Part shown: piece by piece, positions 17,501-27,081 of the stretch
Position numbering within the stretch: the stretch's first letter is position 1
Layout: the number at the start of each line of letters is the position of its first letter
Assembly (NCBI GenBank): GCA_030427205.1
Contig: JAUHXC010000007.1
Coordinates: 62,001 to 126,000, forward strand
Length of the DNA stretch: 64,000 bases
DNA from: a bacterium
GTDB lineage: Bacteria > Myxococcota_A > Bradymonadia > UBA7976 > UBA1532
Direction of reading: 5' to 3'
Made by a program: the position numbers and the translations under genes
Notes under the pieces: generated by a model
Told to the model about the DNA's origin: nothing
The model's database searches: none
Seen by the model: only the letters and a program-made list of their open reading frames with translations

Positions 17501-19137
17501 ACCCCTCGCCGGGCCAGTTCAGCCACGTGCTGCTCTACGTGCCCGATCCGGGCGGCGACCTGTGGCTCGACGCCACCGCGGGCCTGGGCACGCTGGACGC
17601 CGTGCCGGCGCAGCTGCGCGGGCGGCACGCCCTGATCGTCGACGGCGGCGGCGGCCGGCTGGTGCGCATTCCGGCGGGCGACGTGCAGCGCAACCGGCTC
17701 GACGAGGCGCGCACCTACCGGCTCACCGCGACCGGCGGCGGCCAGCAGACCAGCGTGCTCACCCTCAGCGGCGATCTGGCGGGCCACGCCCGGCGCACGC
17801 TGCTGCGGGTCGACGACGCGGCCCGCGAGGCGCTGCTCTCGGCGCCGGGGCACCTGCTCGACCAGGGCCGCATCCCCGACCGGGTGCAGGTCGACCGCCT
17901 GGACGATCCGGCCGAGCCGGTCGTGCTCACCGCCGAGCTGGCCCACCGCGACCTGGTGGCGGTGCGCCTCGACGGTGCGCTGGTCATGCCGTTCGACATC
18001 TCGGTCTTCACCGGCGGGCCGCTCGCCCGCTTCGGCGCCGAAGATCAGAGCCCCGCGCCGCGGGTCTTCGAGCGCCGACTGCGCCTCGAACCGCCGCCGG
18101 GCTATACCCTCGACTGGCGCCCGCTCGCGGCGAAGATCGACGGCCCGATCGGGCTCGAGGTCGCCGAAGAGCGGCGGGACGGCGCGGTGACGATCACCAC
18201 CCGCATGCGCATCGAAGGCGGCGGGCTCGACGAGGCCGATCGCATCGAGCTGGTCGCCACCGCCCGCGAGCTGCAGGCCCTGCTCGACGTCGATCTGGTG
18301 ATGCTGCCCGGCGACGGCTTCGACCGGGTGGCCTTTCTGCAGGGCATCGTCGCCGAGCGGCCCGATCAGCCCGACCTGCAGACCTATCTGGGCCAGGCGC
18401 TGCTCGAGGCCGATCGGCCGTTCGAGGCGGTCATGGCGCTCGATCGCGCGCTGGAGGCCGACCCGGATGACGAGGACGCGCGGCTGCTGATGTCGCTGGC
18501 CCAGCGGGCCCTGGGCACGGCCGGCGAGGCGGAGAAGCGCCTGCGCGCGGCGGCCGAGCGGCCCGATCCCTCTCCGCAGGTCTTGATGGGCCTCGCCGCG
18601 CTGCTCGCCGAGCAGGGCCGCATCGCCGAGGCGGAGGCGCTGCTCGCCGACAAGATGACCGCCGACAGCCCGGCCCAGCTCTGGGTCGCGCGCATCGACC
18701 TGCTGATGGAGGCCGGCCGGCTGGCGGACGCCGCCGCGGTGGCCGAGCAGGGCGCCGCGGCCCAGCCCGACGACGCGACGGTGCTGGCGCTGCGGGCTCA
18801 GGTGGCCGAGGGCCGCGGCCAGCCCGCCGAGGCGATCGCCGCGTGGCGCCGGGCGTTGCGCGCCGAGCCGGACAACCCGCGGCTGCTCAACAACCTCGCC
18901 TGGAGCCTGCGCGAGCTGCCCGACTTCAGGGACGAAGCCATCGGCTACGCCGAGCGCTCGGTCGAGCTGCAGCCGGACGTGCCCGCCGCCTGGGATACCC
19001 TCGCCGAGCTGCTGTATCGGGCGGGTCGGGTCGACGCGGCGCTCGCCGCCAATCGCCAGTCGATCGAGCGCGCCGACGACGGCGAGCAGCGGGCGCGCTA
19101 TCGGATGCGCCGGGCGCAGTTCATGGATCGCCGCTGA
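14542..19137 (+). CDS. TPR lipoprotein with DUF3857 and transglutaminase-like domain
   Basis: A 1531-residue lipoprotein (lipobox LPLG-Cys20). Residues about 80-660 are TPR-type helical pairs rich in Ala and Arg. A DUF3857 domain begins near residue 678 ([20 protein letters not shown]). A transglutaminase-like domain follows with a complete Cys952 ([14 protein letters not shown]), His995 (FSHVLLYV) and Asp1010 (WLDATAG) triad. A beta domain comes next, and more TPRs fill about 1275-1531, ending in [23 protein letters not shown]3857-transglutaminase proteins are secreted or periplasmic in many bacteria and their substrate is usually unknown. The intact triad suggests activity. The gene stands alone, with a convergent permease gene after it. 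Confidence 0.9.
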   Translation: MPACTRRLVAALFIALPLGCATPPTPRLDTLPDALDARAERCSAAADARPDDPRAVACERFAFLRLDRRSALIERVRSRRLARPTDGRRWAAEGDALLAAEPEEAARIHQECLQAAAEPAWCHALHARHHLARGEADGALAAALKATAARPDVPEFAALEAIALARTGQIDAARTRVTPLLVGWPDRLEVQLAAGTVAVLGHDPAGAREAIARALTAAPDAAAPHLLAAELHRDLGDGEAAAAALRRAVAADRQAIGARRALAAQLVELDRPAAAVEVLSALAARRADDGQIALALGEALLATDAADRAQKMADAALAIDPDDRAALELAARAAIAAGRIDEGLALRPRLYRGPRAPAHREAIARALAHAGQFTRAESEFAAAVIHHPDSAAAWLAFARWFAARDKLDRAEGLLRHAIERQPLAAELHAALADIFERQGNRAGARLALAAAARLQPDEPAHEDELARVEFLDGELVEALARWERLIVDHPSADRPLRRLSAAYRALDEPDKALDLLQALVDRHPGDADLKGRLGETLLEAGRKEKAVGVLEQALAGGAEGERLRPLLATALADTGRTEDAVELFESAMQADPGNRPLRLTYAAFRTALGDRAGAVELYRAQLARDPADVDARAGLAALLGPAVVAAAVDPSSHPRALVDTELAALAARAPPAQSDSGGAVLRDERRVVVDAQGVAAIHHRRAILIQRPGGVERYQSAGVTFHVDSPPTVVRARTVTPDGQALPVPEADRAVQNPGAGTLLYGDGRRLELRFPAVEPGAIVDYEIVTRRPHPDITDAWWDGYVLANADPTVQARYTLDLPADARWMARAEGMGEPVEAEAEGRRTLVWQRDDLPAWRGETGGPLPSVRVSNLADWQSVGRWYMRLFGPRSQPTRDVAELARRLTRDAPDRRARIAAIYRHVERNIRYLGVEFGIGAYQPRPPESTLAQLKGDCKDMTALMVALLAALDIEAHPALIKPRGQGVFDAEHPSPGQFSHVLLYVPDPGGDLWLDATAGLGTLDAVPAQLRGRHALIVDGGGGRLVRIPAGDVQRNRLDEARTYRLTATGGGQQTSVLTLSGDLAGHARRTLLRVDDAAREALLSAPGHLLDQGRIPDRVQVDRLDDPAEPVVLTAELAHRDLVAVRLDGALVMPFDISVFTGGPLARFGAEDQSPAPRVFERRLRLEPPPGYTLDWRPLAAKIDGPIGLEVAEERRDGAVTITTRMRIEGGGLDEADRIELVATARELQALLDVDLVMLPGDGFDRVAFLQGIVAERPDQPDLQTYLGQALLEADRPFEAVMALDRALEADPDDEDARLLMSLAQRALGTAGEAEKRLRAAAERPDPSPQVLMGLAALLAEQGRIAEAEALLADKMTADSPAQLWVARIDLLMEAGRLADAAAVAEQGAAAQPDDATVLALRAQVAEGRGQPAEAIAAWRRALRAEPDNPRLLNNLAWSLRELPDFRDEAIGYAERSVELQPDVPAAWDTLAELLYRAGRVDAALAANRQSIERADDGEQRARYRMRRAQFMDRR

Positions 19138-19152
19138 CGTCGAGCCGTCAGC
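19133..19152. terminator. Hairpin shared by two convergent genes
   Basis: GCTGACG-TCGAGC-CGTCAGC forms a perfect 7-bp stem with a 6-base loop between the TPR gene and the permease gene. Both stop codons (19135-19137 plus strand, 19148-19150 minus strand) lie inside the stem. No T-run follows on either side. Confidence 0.45.
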
Positions 19153-20251
19153 GCGTCGCCCGGACGAGCGTCGGCGAGCGGATCCAGGCCCACAGCAACC
19201 CCGCGGCCAGCAGCGCGAGCGGCGCCCAGGCGGCCAGCGCCGGCGACATGAAGCCCGCCCGGGCGCTCAGCTCGCCGGTGCGCAGAAACCAGTAGGCGAA
19301 CGCCACCGTGCCCGCGCCGATCGCGACGGCGCCCGGGCCGCCGAAGCGCGCGCCGAGCAGCGCCCCCAAGAGCGCCCACAGCGGCGCCATCGCCGGCAGC
19401 GCCGAGCGCCGATGCGCGGTGAAGCGGTGGTGCACATCGCCCGGATCGAGCGCGGCGGTGGTCAGTGCGTTGGGCGGGCCGAGCATGCGCAGCCGGCGCG
19501 CGAGGCGCTCGACGGGCACGGTCAGGTGGGCTTCGCGGACCTGGATCCGGGCCGCGCTGCCCCAGATCTGCGCGTCGGTGAGGATCAAATGGGCGATACC
19601 CTGCCCGTTCGAGCCCTGCCCGTTCGAGCCCTGCCCGTTCGAGCCCTGCCCGTTCGAGCCCTGCGCGCCGGGCGAAGCGGGCGCCAGAGCGTCCTCGACG
19701 CGCAGCTTCACGTCGGCCGCCCGCACCAGCAGCGGGCCGCCGCTCGCCGGCAAGGCCGCCCAGACCCGATCGCCGTCGATCCGCCGGGCGACGCCGCCGC
19801 CGGGCAGAGCCAGCGGTCGGTCGGCCACCGCCAGCGCTGCGGCCGCCGCGTCGAGCAGGGTCACCCGCAGCCCGGCGACGGCCCGGGGCACCGGCCCATG
19901 CGCGAGGTACGTCGCGCCGGCGCCGAGCACGATCCCCAGCGCCAGCGCCGGCAGGAGCAGCGGCTCGGGGCGCTGGCCCACGGCCGCCGAGGCGACCCAG
20001 CCGCCCTCCGCGCGCAGCCGCCCGTAGACCAGCCCGGCGGCCACCAGACCGGTCAGCGGCAGCGCGGCCTCCAACAAGATCGCCAGCCCCGCGCCGATCG
20101 CCGCGGCCCACGGCGCGCGGGGGCCCGCGGTGAGCAGCAGGTCGCCGATCTGAACGAGTTGGCCGCTGAGCAGGATCAAGAGGACCGCCGCGAGCACGAT
20201 CACGGTGGCGGTCAGCAGTTCGCGGGTGAGGCGGCGGGGCAGAGCGCCCAC
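19148..20251 (-). CDS. LptF/LptG-family permease
   Basis: A 367-residue membrane protein with the layout of the YjgP/YjgQ (LptF/LptG) family: transmembrane segments near the N-terminus ([20 protein letters not shown], then about residues 50-110), a large periplasmic domain, and three C-terminal segments. LptF and LptG form the inner-membrane part of the lipopolysaccharide exporter with LptB. A lone copy could be either one or a diverged relative. The family's periplasmic domain contains a 15-base tandem repeat here, coding QGSNG four times. I chose GTG 20251 because it lies just after the upstream gene's stop and precedes the first membrane segment. The ribosome site is poor. Confidence 0.72.
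   Translation of the reverse strand: MGALPRRLTRELLTATVIVLAAVLLILLSGQLVQIGDLLLTAGPRAPWAAAIGAGLAILLEAALPLTGLVAAGLVYGRLRAEGGWVASAAVGQRPEPLLLPALALGIVLGAGATYLAHGPVPRAVAGLRVTLLDAAAAALAVADRPLALPGGGVARRIDGDRVWAALPASGGPLLVRAADVKLRVEDALAPASPGAQGSNGQGSNGQGSNGQGSNGQGIAHLILTDAQIWGSAARIQVREAHLTVPVERLARRLRMLGPPNALTTAALDPGDVHHRFTAHRRSALPAMAPLWALLGALLGARFGGPGAVAIGAGTVAFAYWFLRTGELSARAGFMSPALAAWAPLALLAAGLLWAWIRSPTLVRATR
19601..19660 (-). repeat. Four perfect copies of a 15-base tandem repeat
   Basis: CTGCCCGTTCGAGCC is repeated four times without a mismatch (19601, 19616, 19631, 19646), in frame within the LptF/LptG-like gene. The copies read QGSNG on the minus strand. Perfect identity implies recent slippage. 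Copy-number change would lengthen or shorten a periplasmic loop without a frameshift. Confidence 0.95.
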
Positions 20252-20259
20252 GGAGAGGG

Positions 20260-20784
<525 letters not shown>

Positions 20785-20916
20785 CGGCGCCCCCTGCGTC
20801 GATCCCTCAGACAACTTTCACCTTCTGCGGCGGGTGGAATGGAGCGAACCCGGCGCACGAGGCCGATACAGCCTGCACATCCCTCTCCGCCGAGGAGCAG
20901 AACTCCACCGACAGCA

Positions 20917-20946
20917 GAACTAGCACACCGCGTTTTCGAGGGTCAA
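20917..20946 (-). promoter_or_regulatory. Candidate promoter of the sigma-4-like gene
   Basis: On the minus strand TTGACC (20941-20946), an 18-base spacer ending in TGC, and TAGTTC (20917-20922), an extended -10 form. The leader would be about 125 bases. Confidence 0.45.
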
Positions 20947-21027
20947 CGCATTAGTGGTCGCCCCCCACGGGCACGGCCGCGGCGGGGCAGTGCGCAGAGT
21001 TCGGGGCCGGGCGCTGTCAGGTGCCGA

Positions 21028-21462
21028 TCAGGTGTAGCGCCGCTCGGCTTCTTTCTTGAAGGCTTCGAGGGTGAGCGGCAGCGTCCGCTCGATGAGCCCC
21101 TGGGTCACCGACCGCGGCACGAACCCCTTGAGCTGGACCTCGAGCCGGTAGGTCGCCCGGGTCCGCTGACCGCCTTCGAGCGGTTCGAGGGTCCAGCCGC
21201 CGTCGTTCTGCTCCATCATGTCGCCTTCGACGAGGGTCCAGCTGAGGCTGGTGGGCGCCTCGCCGACGAGGTCGAGGGTGTAGTCCAGCTTGCGGGCGAC
21301 GCTGAGTTGGAATCGCACCCGCCAGCGGCCGTCGGCGGCGTCGACGACGTCGGCTCGGGTCTGGGCCGGCACGAAGCCGGGATAGCGGGGGAAGTCGACG
21401 AGCAGGGCGTAGACCCGGTCGATGGGCACGTCGATCTCGATGGAGCGCACAGCGGATTTCAT
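21028..21462 (-). CDS. SRPBCC/START-like protein of RatA type
   Basis: A 144-residue protein of the START/polyketide-cyclase-like fold: VDVPIDRVYALLVDFPRYPG-type opening (IDVPIDRVYALLVDFPRYPG at residues 10-29) and the closing amphipathic helix LIERTLPLTLEAFKKEAERR. The length and opening match the RatA/coenzyme-Q-binding COQ10 group, small proteins with a lipid- or ligand-binding cavity. The ligand is unknown. ATG 21462 has GGAGG ten bases upstream. An alternative ATG at 21507 overlaps the WaaA stop as ATGA and would add 15 unconserved-looking residues. It is the last gene of the kinase operon. Confidence 0.8.
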   Translation of the reverse strand: MKSAVRSIEIDVPIDRVYALLVDFPRYPGFVPAQTRADVVDAADGRWRVRFQLSVARKLDYTLDLVGEAPTSLSWTLVEGDMMEQNDGGWTLEPLEGGQRTRATYRLEVQLKGFVPRSVTQGLIERTLPLTLEAFKKEAERRYT

Positions 21463-21503
21463 CGGGTCTCGATCCTCCGGGCCGGGTTCCGCGCCGGCCG
21501 CCG

Positions 21504-22610
21504 TCATCCAGGTTCGAGGATGGTGAGCAGCGCGTCAAGGTTGCGGCGGGAGGCACCGAGGAGACGGGCGATCGCCGGGCGCGGATCGGGCCCGGGTGCG
21601 TCGATCAGGGCCCGGGCCCGGGCGAGCGCCGCCGGCCAGTCGGGCACCGGGTGACCGCCGCGCCCGGCGAGCGCCTCGACCTCGGCGGCGACGTTGGCGG
21701 TGCGCGGCCCGTGGATCACCGCGCAGCCGTGGGCCGCCGGCTCGAGCAGGGTCTGGCCCTCACGGCGGCAGAAGGTGCCGCCGACCACCGCCACGCCGGC
21801 CAGCCCATAGGCCGCCGCCAACTCGCCGACGGTATCGAGCACTGTCCAGCGGGCGGCCACCGCGGGCGGCCCCTGCGAGCGCCGGTGGGCCGCGATGCCT
21901 AGCCGCCGGGCGGCGCGCAGGATGGCCGGGGCGCGGCGAGGATAGCGCGGCGCGATCAACGCTCGCAGGCCGCTGTCGGCCAGCGCGGCGAGGGCCGGCT
22001 GCTCTTCGGCGGGCGCGAGGCTGCCGATCACCACGTCGAACGGCGCGCGCTCGGCGTCGAGCGCCCGGCGCAGCGCCGCGTCGGCTGCGGGCGGTCGCCG
22101 GGGCACGCCGTCGTATTTGCCGTTGCCGGTGATGCGGATGCGCGCGGGCGCTACGCCCAGCTGCTCGGCCGCCGCGGCGTCTCGGGCCGTGCGGGCGCAG
22201 AACAGGCTCAATCGCCCCGCGGCGCGGCGCAGCAGACCGCGGATGCGCAGCGAGCGGTGGCTCACCCGCCCGTCGACCACCGCCAGCGGGATGCCGCGCC
22301 GATGGGCGGCGGCGACCCAGGCGGGCCAGAGCTCAAGGTATTCGAGCACGATGAGGCGCGGTCGGATCCGATCGAGCGCCCGTCCGGGCCACGGCGGTAT
22401 GTCGAGCGGCGGCCGGGTCACCGGGTGGGCGGGGAAGAGCCGGCGCGCCATGCGCCGACCGTCGGCGGTCATCGCGGAGACATGCGCCGGCGCCCGGGGC
22501 CGCGCGTCGGCGAAGGCCGCCACCAGCGGCGCCAGCGCCCGCATGTCGCCCACCGATGCCCCGTGAAACCAGATCGGACGGGTATCGGCGCCCGGCGGCG
22601 ACGGGGTCAC
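21504..22610 (-). CDS. WaaA/KdtA-like 3-deoxy-D-manno-octulosonate transferase
   Basis: A 368-residue GT-B glycosyltransferase of the WaaA family, which adds Kdo to lipid A precursors at the inner membrane. The family opening is WFHGASVGD and the C-terminal sugar-nucleotide motif is present as GGTFCRREGQTLLEPAAHG followed by VIHGP. Two oddities are visible. The usual N-terminal membrane helix is missing, and the residue equivalent to the catalytic Glu of the family motif ASVGE is Asp22. It may therefore be an altered-specificity paralogue rather than the housekeeping enzyme. The GTG start at 22610 overlaps the kinase stop by four bases (GTGA), so translation is probably coupled to the kinase. 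Confidence 0.8.
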   Translation of the reverse strand: MTPSPPGADTRPIWFHGASVGDMRALAPLVAAFADARPRAPAHVSAMTADGRRMARRLFPAHPVTRPPLDIPPWPGRALDRIRPRLIVLEYLELWPAWVAAAHRRGIPLAVVDGRVSHRSLRIRGLLRRAAGRLSLFCARTARDAAAAEQLGVAPARIRITGNGKYDGVPRRPPAADAALRRALDAERAPFDVVIGSLAPAEEQPALAALADSGLRALIAPRYPRRAPAILRAARRLGIAAHRRSQGPPAVAARWTVLDTVGELAAAYGLAGVAVVGGTFCRREGQTLLEPAAHGCAVIHGPRTANVAAEVEALAGRGGHPVPDWPAALARARALIDAPGPDPRPAIARLLGASRRNLDALLTILEPG

Positions 22611-24502
22611 CGGCCCTCGGTCGACGGTCCGCCATCGGCGTCGTCGTCGCCGTCTCCCCCGCCGGGCTCAGCGCCCGCGCCGCCGTCGTCCGCGTCGCCG
22701 TCGTCCGCGCTGCCCCCGTCGTCCGCGCGGCGCTGCCCCTGTCGTCCGCGCCGCGGCGGCCTGTCGGAGAAGCGGGCGTTGAGTCGATAGGTCCCTTGCC
22801 CGCCCGGCGCGGCGCCGTCGGCGGCGCGCACCACCAACAGCAGCCGGTCGGTGCCCACCTCGGCCCAGGCCCAGACCCGATCGCCCGGCTCGTCGGCGGC
22901 CTGGCTGAAGAGCGTGGTGCCGTCGTAGGCGACGCCTTCGAGCACCAACCGGAGCCCGTCGACGCCCGAGACGCGGGCCCGCACGAAGCGTCGGTCGGCC
23001 GGCACGTCGATGACGTAGACGTCGCGGTCGGCCTCGGCCCCGCTGCCCGGCCCCAAGGCGCCGGTGAGGCTCAGCTCCTCGGCCAGCGGGCTGGCGGTCG
23101 CCGGGGTGTCGTTGGGCTCGACCTCGACGGTCGGCGGCGCGTGCCGGGCCGCGTACCAGCGATAGCCGCCGGCCCCCGCCGCCGCGGCGACGAGCAGCAG
23201 CGCCACGAGCAGCCCCGGGCCGCGACCCCGCCGCCGCTCGCGCCCGCCGGCGGAGACGTCCGGCGGCGCGGTATCGCCGATGGACCACGAGGTCGCCGAC
23301 GGATCGGGCGCCGGCGCCTCCAGCGGCCGCGGGTCGTCGTCGCGCCCGTCGTCGAAGCTGAGTTCGGGGGCCGGCGCGTCACCGCCGGCCAATACGCTGG
23401 GCCGGCCGGGCGCGGTCGCCTCGCGGGCGTCGCTCTCCGCCGGGTCGTCGGGTCGGGTATCGACCGAGCCCAGGTCGGGCAGCTCGGGGCGCGCGGCGGG
23501 CCCGCCGGTGGGGCTGCGCGGGGTGTCGCTGCGGCTGCCGAAGTCGCCGAGCAGCCCCAGGATCTCCTGATCGACCGCCAGCGCGCTCTCGGGGCGGTCG
23601 TTGGGGTCGCGCGCCATCAACCGCCGCACCAGCGCCTCGACCGGCGGCGGGATGTCCAGCGTCGGATCGACCTCCGCGAAGCGCCGCAGGTCGCCGCCGA
23701 CGTGGGCCTCCATCACCTGCAGCGGCGACTTGCCCACGTAGGGCACCTGCCCGCTCAACATGCGGAAGAGCAGGCCGCCGAGGGCGTACAGATCGGTGCG
23801 CGGGTCGACCGCCTCGCCCTTCACCTGCTCCGGCGCCATGTAGTACGGGGTGCCCATCAGCGCGCCGTCGGCGGTCTGCAGCAGCGCCTCGGCCCCCTCC
23901 GGCGCCAGGATCTTCGCCAGCCCGAAGTCGAGCACCTTGACCAGCTCGTCCCCGCTCGTCGTGCGGGTCAGGAAGACGTTCTCCGGCTTGAGATCGCGGT
24001 GCACCACGCCCTGGTTGTGGGCTTCGGCCAGGCTCGAGCAGATCTGGTGGGCGATGCCCAGCGCGCGGGACGGGCTCAGGCGGCGCTCGGCGGCCAGGGC
24101 CTTCGAGAGATCGTCGCCGATGAGGTACTCCATCACCAGATAGACGACCCCGTCCCATACGCCGAAGTCGAAGACGGTGATCGTATGGGCGTCGGTCAGC
24201 CGCGAGACGGCCATCGCCTCCCGGCGGAACCGCTTGACCAGATGCGGATGCCCGCGCAGGTCGGCGCGCAGGAGCTTGATGGCCACCCGCTTGCCGATGC
24301 CGACGTGCTCGGCGAGGTAGATCGCGCCCATGCCGCCCGATCCGAGCAGCCGCACCACCCGAAACTTCTCGGCGATGACCTTGCCGAGCAACGAGTCGGC
24401 GGGCGCGGCCTGCAGACGGGCCCCGCAGATGCCGCAGAAGGCGTTGCTGGAGGGGGTGTCTGCGCCACAGGCGGCGCAGGTGGTCACGTCGTCCGCGCTC
24501 AC
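22607..24502 (-). CDS. Membrane Ser/Thr protein kinase with zinc ribbon
   Basis: A 631-residue kinase. A zinc ribbon comes first (Cys9, Cys12, Cys23, Cys26). The kinase domain covers about residues 45-310, with glycine loop GSGGMG (54-59), Lys76, HRDLKPEN (168-175), DFG (192-194) and APE (223-225), so all catalytic residues are in place. A Pro/Asp-rich linker leads to one transmembrane segment (about 427-447). The outside part is a PPC-like beta domain starting EVEPNDTPATASPL, a possible sensor, followed by an Asp/Gly-rich tail. GTG 24502 overlaps the previous gene's stop (GTGA). The gene sits between a zinc-ribbon membrane protein with repeated Thr motifs, which may be a substrate, and a WaaA-like gene. 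Confidence 0.93.
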   Translation of the reverse strand: MSADDVTTCAACGADTPSSNAFCGICGARLQAAPADSLLGKVIAEKFRVVRLLGSGGMGAIYLAEHVGIGKRVAIKLLRADLRGHPHLVKRFRREAMAVSRLTDAHTITVFDFGVWDGVVYLVMEYLIGDDLSKALAAERRLSPSRALGIAHQICSSLAEAHNQGVVHRDLKPENVFLTRTTSGDELVKVLDFGLAKILAPEGAEALLQTADGALMGTPYYMAPEQVKGEAVDPRTDLYALGGLLFRMLSGQVPYVGKSPLQVMEAHVGGDLRRFAEVDPTLDIPPPVEALVRRLMARDPNDRPESALAVDQEILGLLGDFGSRSDTPRSPTGGPAARPELPDLGSVDTRPDDPAESDAREATAPGRPSVLAGGDAPAPELSFDDGRDDDPRPLEAPAPDPSATSWSIGDTAPPDVSAGGRERRRGRGPGLLVALLLVAAAAGAGGYRWYAARHAPPTVEVEPNDTPATASPLAEELSLTGALGPGSGAEADRDVYVIDVPADRRFVRARVSGVDGLRLVLEGVAYDGTTLFSQAADEPGDRVWAWAEVGTDRLLLVVRAADGAAPGGQGTYRLNARFSDRPPRRGRQGQRRADDGGSADDGDADDGGAGAEPGGGDGDDDADGGPSTEGR

Positions 24503-26847
24503 GGCGCGAGCAGCGCCCCTTCGACGCGGGGAGCCGTGACGAAGCCGGCCGGCGCCCGCCAGGTTTCGGTGCCGGCGAGGGTGCCGCTGACCACGACCCG
24601 GGCGCCGACATCGACCAGCATCGGCGAATGGGTCGTGATCCAGACCGGGCAGTGATCGCCCGTATCGCAGGTGGCGACGACCGCCCGATCGGCCTGCCGG
24701 GCGCGGCTGCTCTCGCCGCCCGCGCCGCGCTCGACGGCCACCAGCCGCCCGGAGAACGAGACCGCCCGACCGCGCAGCGCCTCGGCGTCCCGCGACCAGC
24801 GGGCGTAGGACGGGGTGCGACCCACCGTGCCCAGGCGCTCGTTCTGCCGGGCGCGCAGGGCCGCCGCCTGGGCCACCGCGCCGGCCGGGGTGAGCCGTTC
24901 CACGGTGACCCGCTCGACGGTGGGCCGCGCCCCGGGGCCGTCGGCGACCACCTCGAGGGTCTGCTCCCGCGCGCCGCCGAGCGGCGCGGTCAGGGTGAAG
25001 CGGCCGGCGTCGTCGGCCAGGGCGTTCATGCCGCCGGCCTTGACCAGGGCCCCCGGCGTGGTCCGGCCGGCGACGACCACCGCGTCGGCGTCCCGGCGCC
25101 AGGCGCGGGCGGGCGCGGTGACCACCAGCGGCGTGGCGGGCAGCGGGACCTCGAGCTGCAGCGCGGCGCTGTATGGCGACTCGCCGTCGGCGCGCAAGAC
25201 CACGTCCTGGCGCAGCGCGCCGGTGAGCCCGCCGGGCTGATCCACCTCGGCCAGCGCCGCGGCGGGGTCGATCTCGGCTTCGAACCGGCCGGCCCCGCCC
25301 GACGCGGTGAACGGCGCCTCCGGCGTCCAGCCGGGGCGCACCGCCAGGGCGATGGGCGCCGGCTCGCCGACCCCCTGCACCGGCCCGATCTCGGCCTGCA
25401 ACCAGACGGTCAACTCGACGGGCAGCGCCATCTCGCCGTCGTCGGAGACCACGTCGAGCGCCAGCCCCCGCTGACCCGGTTCGAGGCCAGCGAGCGGCAG
25501 GGCGTACTGCACCCGGCCGGTGCCGTCGACCACCGTGGGCGGCGTCGGATCTCCGGCCAGGCTCACCTTGACCGGGCGATCGGCGCTCACATCGGCCGTC
25601 AGGATCAGCCGCTGCGCCTCGGCGCCGACCTCGATCGCGCCCAGGTTGGCCTGGAACGCCTGGGCGTCGCGGGTCAGCCACAAGGCCAGGGCGATGCCGA
25701 CGACGATCAGCAGCAGGAAGATCCACTTGCCGTAGCTGCGGTCGGAGACGGTGACCACCATCGCCGTGCGCTCGTCGGTGTCCATCGCCGCGGCGAAGCG
25801 CGAGGCGGCGGCGCGCTCGTCGTCGTTGGAGCCGCGGTTCACTTCGGCGGCGCCGGTCGCCCGCCCGGTGCGCGGCTGCGCGTCGGCGGCCGGGCGCTCG
25901 GTCCGGCGAGGCGTCACCGGCTCGTCGACGATGACCGAGGCCTGACCGGCGTTCGACAGCCCGTCGGAGACGATGATCGACGGCCCGCGCGCCTCCGCCG
26001 CCCGCTGCGCCGCCCGCTGCTCTGCCGGCGACCGCCGGGCCCGCGCCGCGTCCCGGGCCCGCGCCGCTTCGGCGATGGGCACCGGCGGGCCGACCAGGGT
26101 TCGATAGTTGTCCTGCTGCGCCTGCCGCGCGGCCTGGGCCTGCTCGGCGGCTTCCTGCTCGGCGCGGGCCTTGGCCGCCTTGCGCGCGCGGGCCGCCTCG
26201 GCGAGCGGCAGCGGCGGCCCGACCAGGGTCCGATACTGTTGATCGCCCGCGGCGTCGGGCTGCGCCGCCGGTTCGGGCTGCCCCGCGGCGTCGGGCGCGC
26301 CCGCCGTGGGCGAAGGCGCGCCGAACTGGGTCGACATGATGTCGGCGGCGGGCGTGATGGAGCCGATGGGCGTGATGGCGGGCTCGGGGACGGGCTCGGG
26401 CTCGGGCTCCACGTCGCCGGTGCCGATCGGGGGCAGCTGACCCGCCTTGAACGGCGACGGCGCGCCGAACTGGGTCGAGCGGATGCTCTCGTCGGGCGCG
26501 GGCGTCTCGACGGTGGGCCCGGCGAGCGGCTCGCCGGGGTCGCGCACCCGCATGTTGACGCTGCCCACGCTGTTGTCGAGCTCGACGGCGTCGAGGGCCC
26601 GAAAGCCGGGCCGGGTCCCGGGCCCCGGCGAGCGGCGGTCGGTCGCCGCGGGCGCGGGGGCCGGCGTCGGCGCCCGCTCGGGTTCGGGCTCGGGCTCGGC
26701 CTCCGCCTCGCCGAACTTGAGGGCGGGCATCCCGAAGAGCGTGCGGGCCGCGCCGCTGTCGGCCACCTGCGAGAGCGAGGCCCCGCAGATGGAACACGAC
26801 GGCTGGTCGGACGAGTTGTTGGCACCGCACGCGGGGCACTGCTTCAT
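24499..26847 (-). CDS. Zinc-ribbon single-pass membrane protein with TxxGxP repeats
   Basis: A 782-residue protein, first gene of the kinase operon. Zinc ribbon at Cys4, Cys7, Cys18, Cys21. The cytoplasmic part (to about 370) is low-complexity but holds five recurrent short motifs: ARTLFGMPALKF (Thr36), STQFGAPSPFK, STQFGAPSPTA, YRTLVGPPLPLAEAARAR and YRTLVGPPVPIAEAARAR. One transmembrane segment (about 371-391, WIFLLLIVVGIALALWLT) leads to an outside part of beta-sandwich type and a C-terminal OB-like segment. The repeated Thr-Gly-Pro motifs look like phosphorylation or docking sites for the coupled kinase. That is an inference from context. ATG 26847 is clear. Confidence 0.82.
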   Translation of the reverse strand: MKQCPACGANNSSDQPSCSICGASLSQVADSGAARTLFGMPALKFGEAEAEPEPEPERAPTPAPAPAATDRRSPGPGTRPGFRALDAVELDNSVGSVNMRVRDPGEPLAGPTVETPAPDESIRSTQFGAPSPFKAGQLPPIGTGDVEPEPEPVPEPAITPIGSITPAADIMSTQFGAPSPTAGAPDAAGQPEPAAQPDAAGDQQYRTLVGPPLPLAEAARARKAAKARAEQEAAEQAQAARQAQQDNYRTLVGPPVPIAEAARARDAARARRSPAEQRAAQRAAEARGPSIIVSDGLSNAGQASVIVDEPVTPRRTERPAADAQPRTGRATGAAEVNRGSNDDERAAASRFAAAMDTDERTAMVVTVSDRSYGKWIFLLLIVVGIALALWLTRDAQAFQANLGAIEVGAEAQRLILTADVSADRPVKVSLAGDPTPPTVVDGTGRVQYALPLAGLEPGQRGLALDVVSDDGEMALPVELTVWLQAEIGPVQGVGEPAPIALAVRPGWTPEAPFTASGGAGRFEAEIDPAAALAEVDQPGGLTGALRQDVVLRADGESPYSAALQLEVPLPATPLVVTAPARAWRRDADAVVVAGRTTPGALVKAGGMNALADDAGRFTLTAPLGGAREQTLEVVADGPGARPTVERVTVERLTPAGAVAQAAALRARQNERLGTVGRTPSYARWSRDAEALRGRAVSFSGRLVAVERGAGGESSRARQADRAVVATCDTGDHCPVWITTHSPMLVDVGARVVVSGTLAGTETWRAPAGFVTAPRVEGALLAP

Positions 26848-26888
26848 TCGGAGTCTCCCGTAACTCAGCGGCGAATGACGCTGCCCCG

Positions 26889-26917
26889 AGTGTCGACCAC
26901 GCGGTCCCGTGAGTCAA
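26889..26917 (-). promoter_or_regulatory. Candidate promoter of the kinase operon
   Basis: On the minus strand TTGACT (26912-26917), 17 bases, GACACT (26889-26894). It is back to back with the promoter of the cytochrome gene. Confidence 0.4.
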
Positions 26918-26971
26918 TCTACCGCTGGGGGATACCCCACCCTGCCGGCCGCTGCGCGCCCGGCGGCGGCG

Positions 26972-27001
26972 TTGGTCCGGGCCCGAGGGCGCTGATACAC
27001 T
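26972..27001 (+). promoter_or_regulatory. Candidate promoter of the tetraheme lipoprotein gene
   Basis: TTGGTC (26972-26977), 18 bases, TACACT (26996-27001) preceded by TGA, an extended -10 arrangement. Confidence 0.45.
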
Positions 27002-27081
27002 GCGCGACCCGGTGCGCGCGCCCGAGCGCCGGACCACGACCGCCCCGCGGGTGCCGCGAGGCCCGACCGTTGGAGGAGCAG

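Noticed and set aside
19601..19660. Short direct repeats as a CRISPR array
   Set aside because: The copies are contiguous 15-base units without spacers and lie inside a coding frame.
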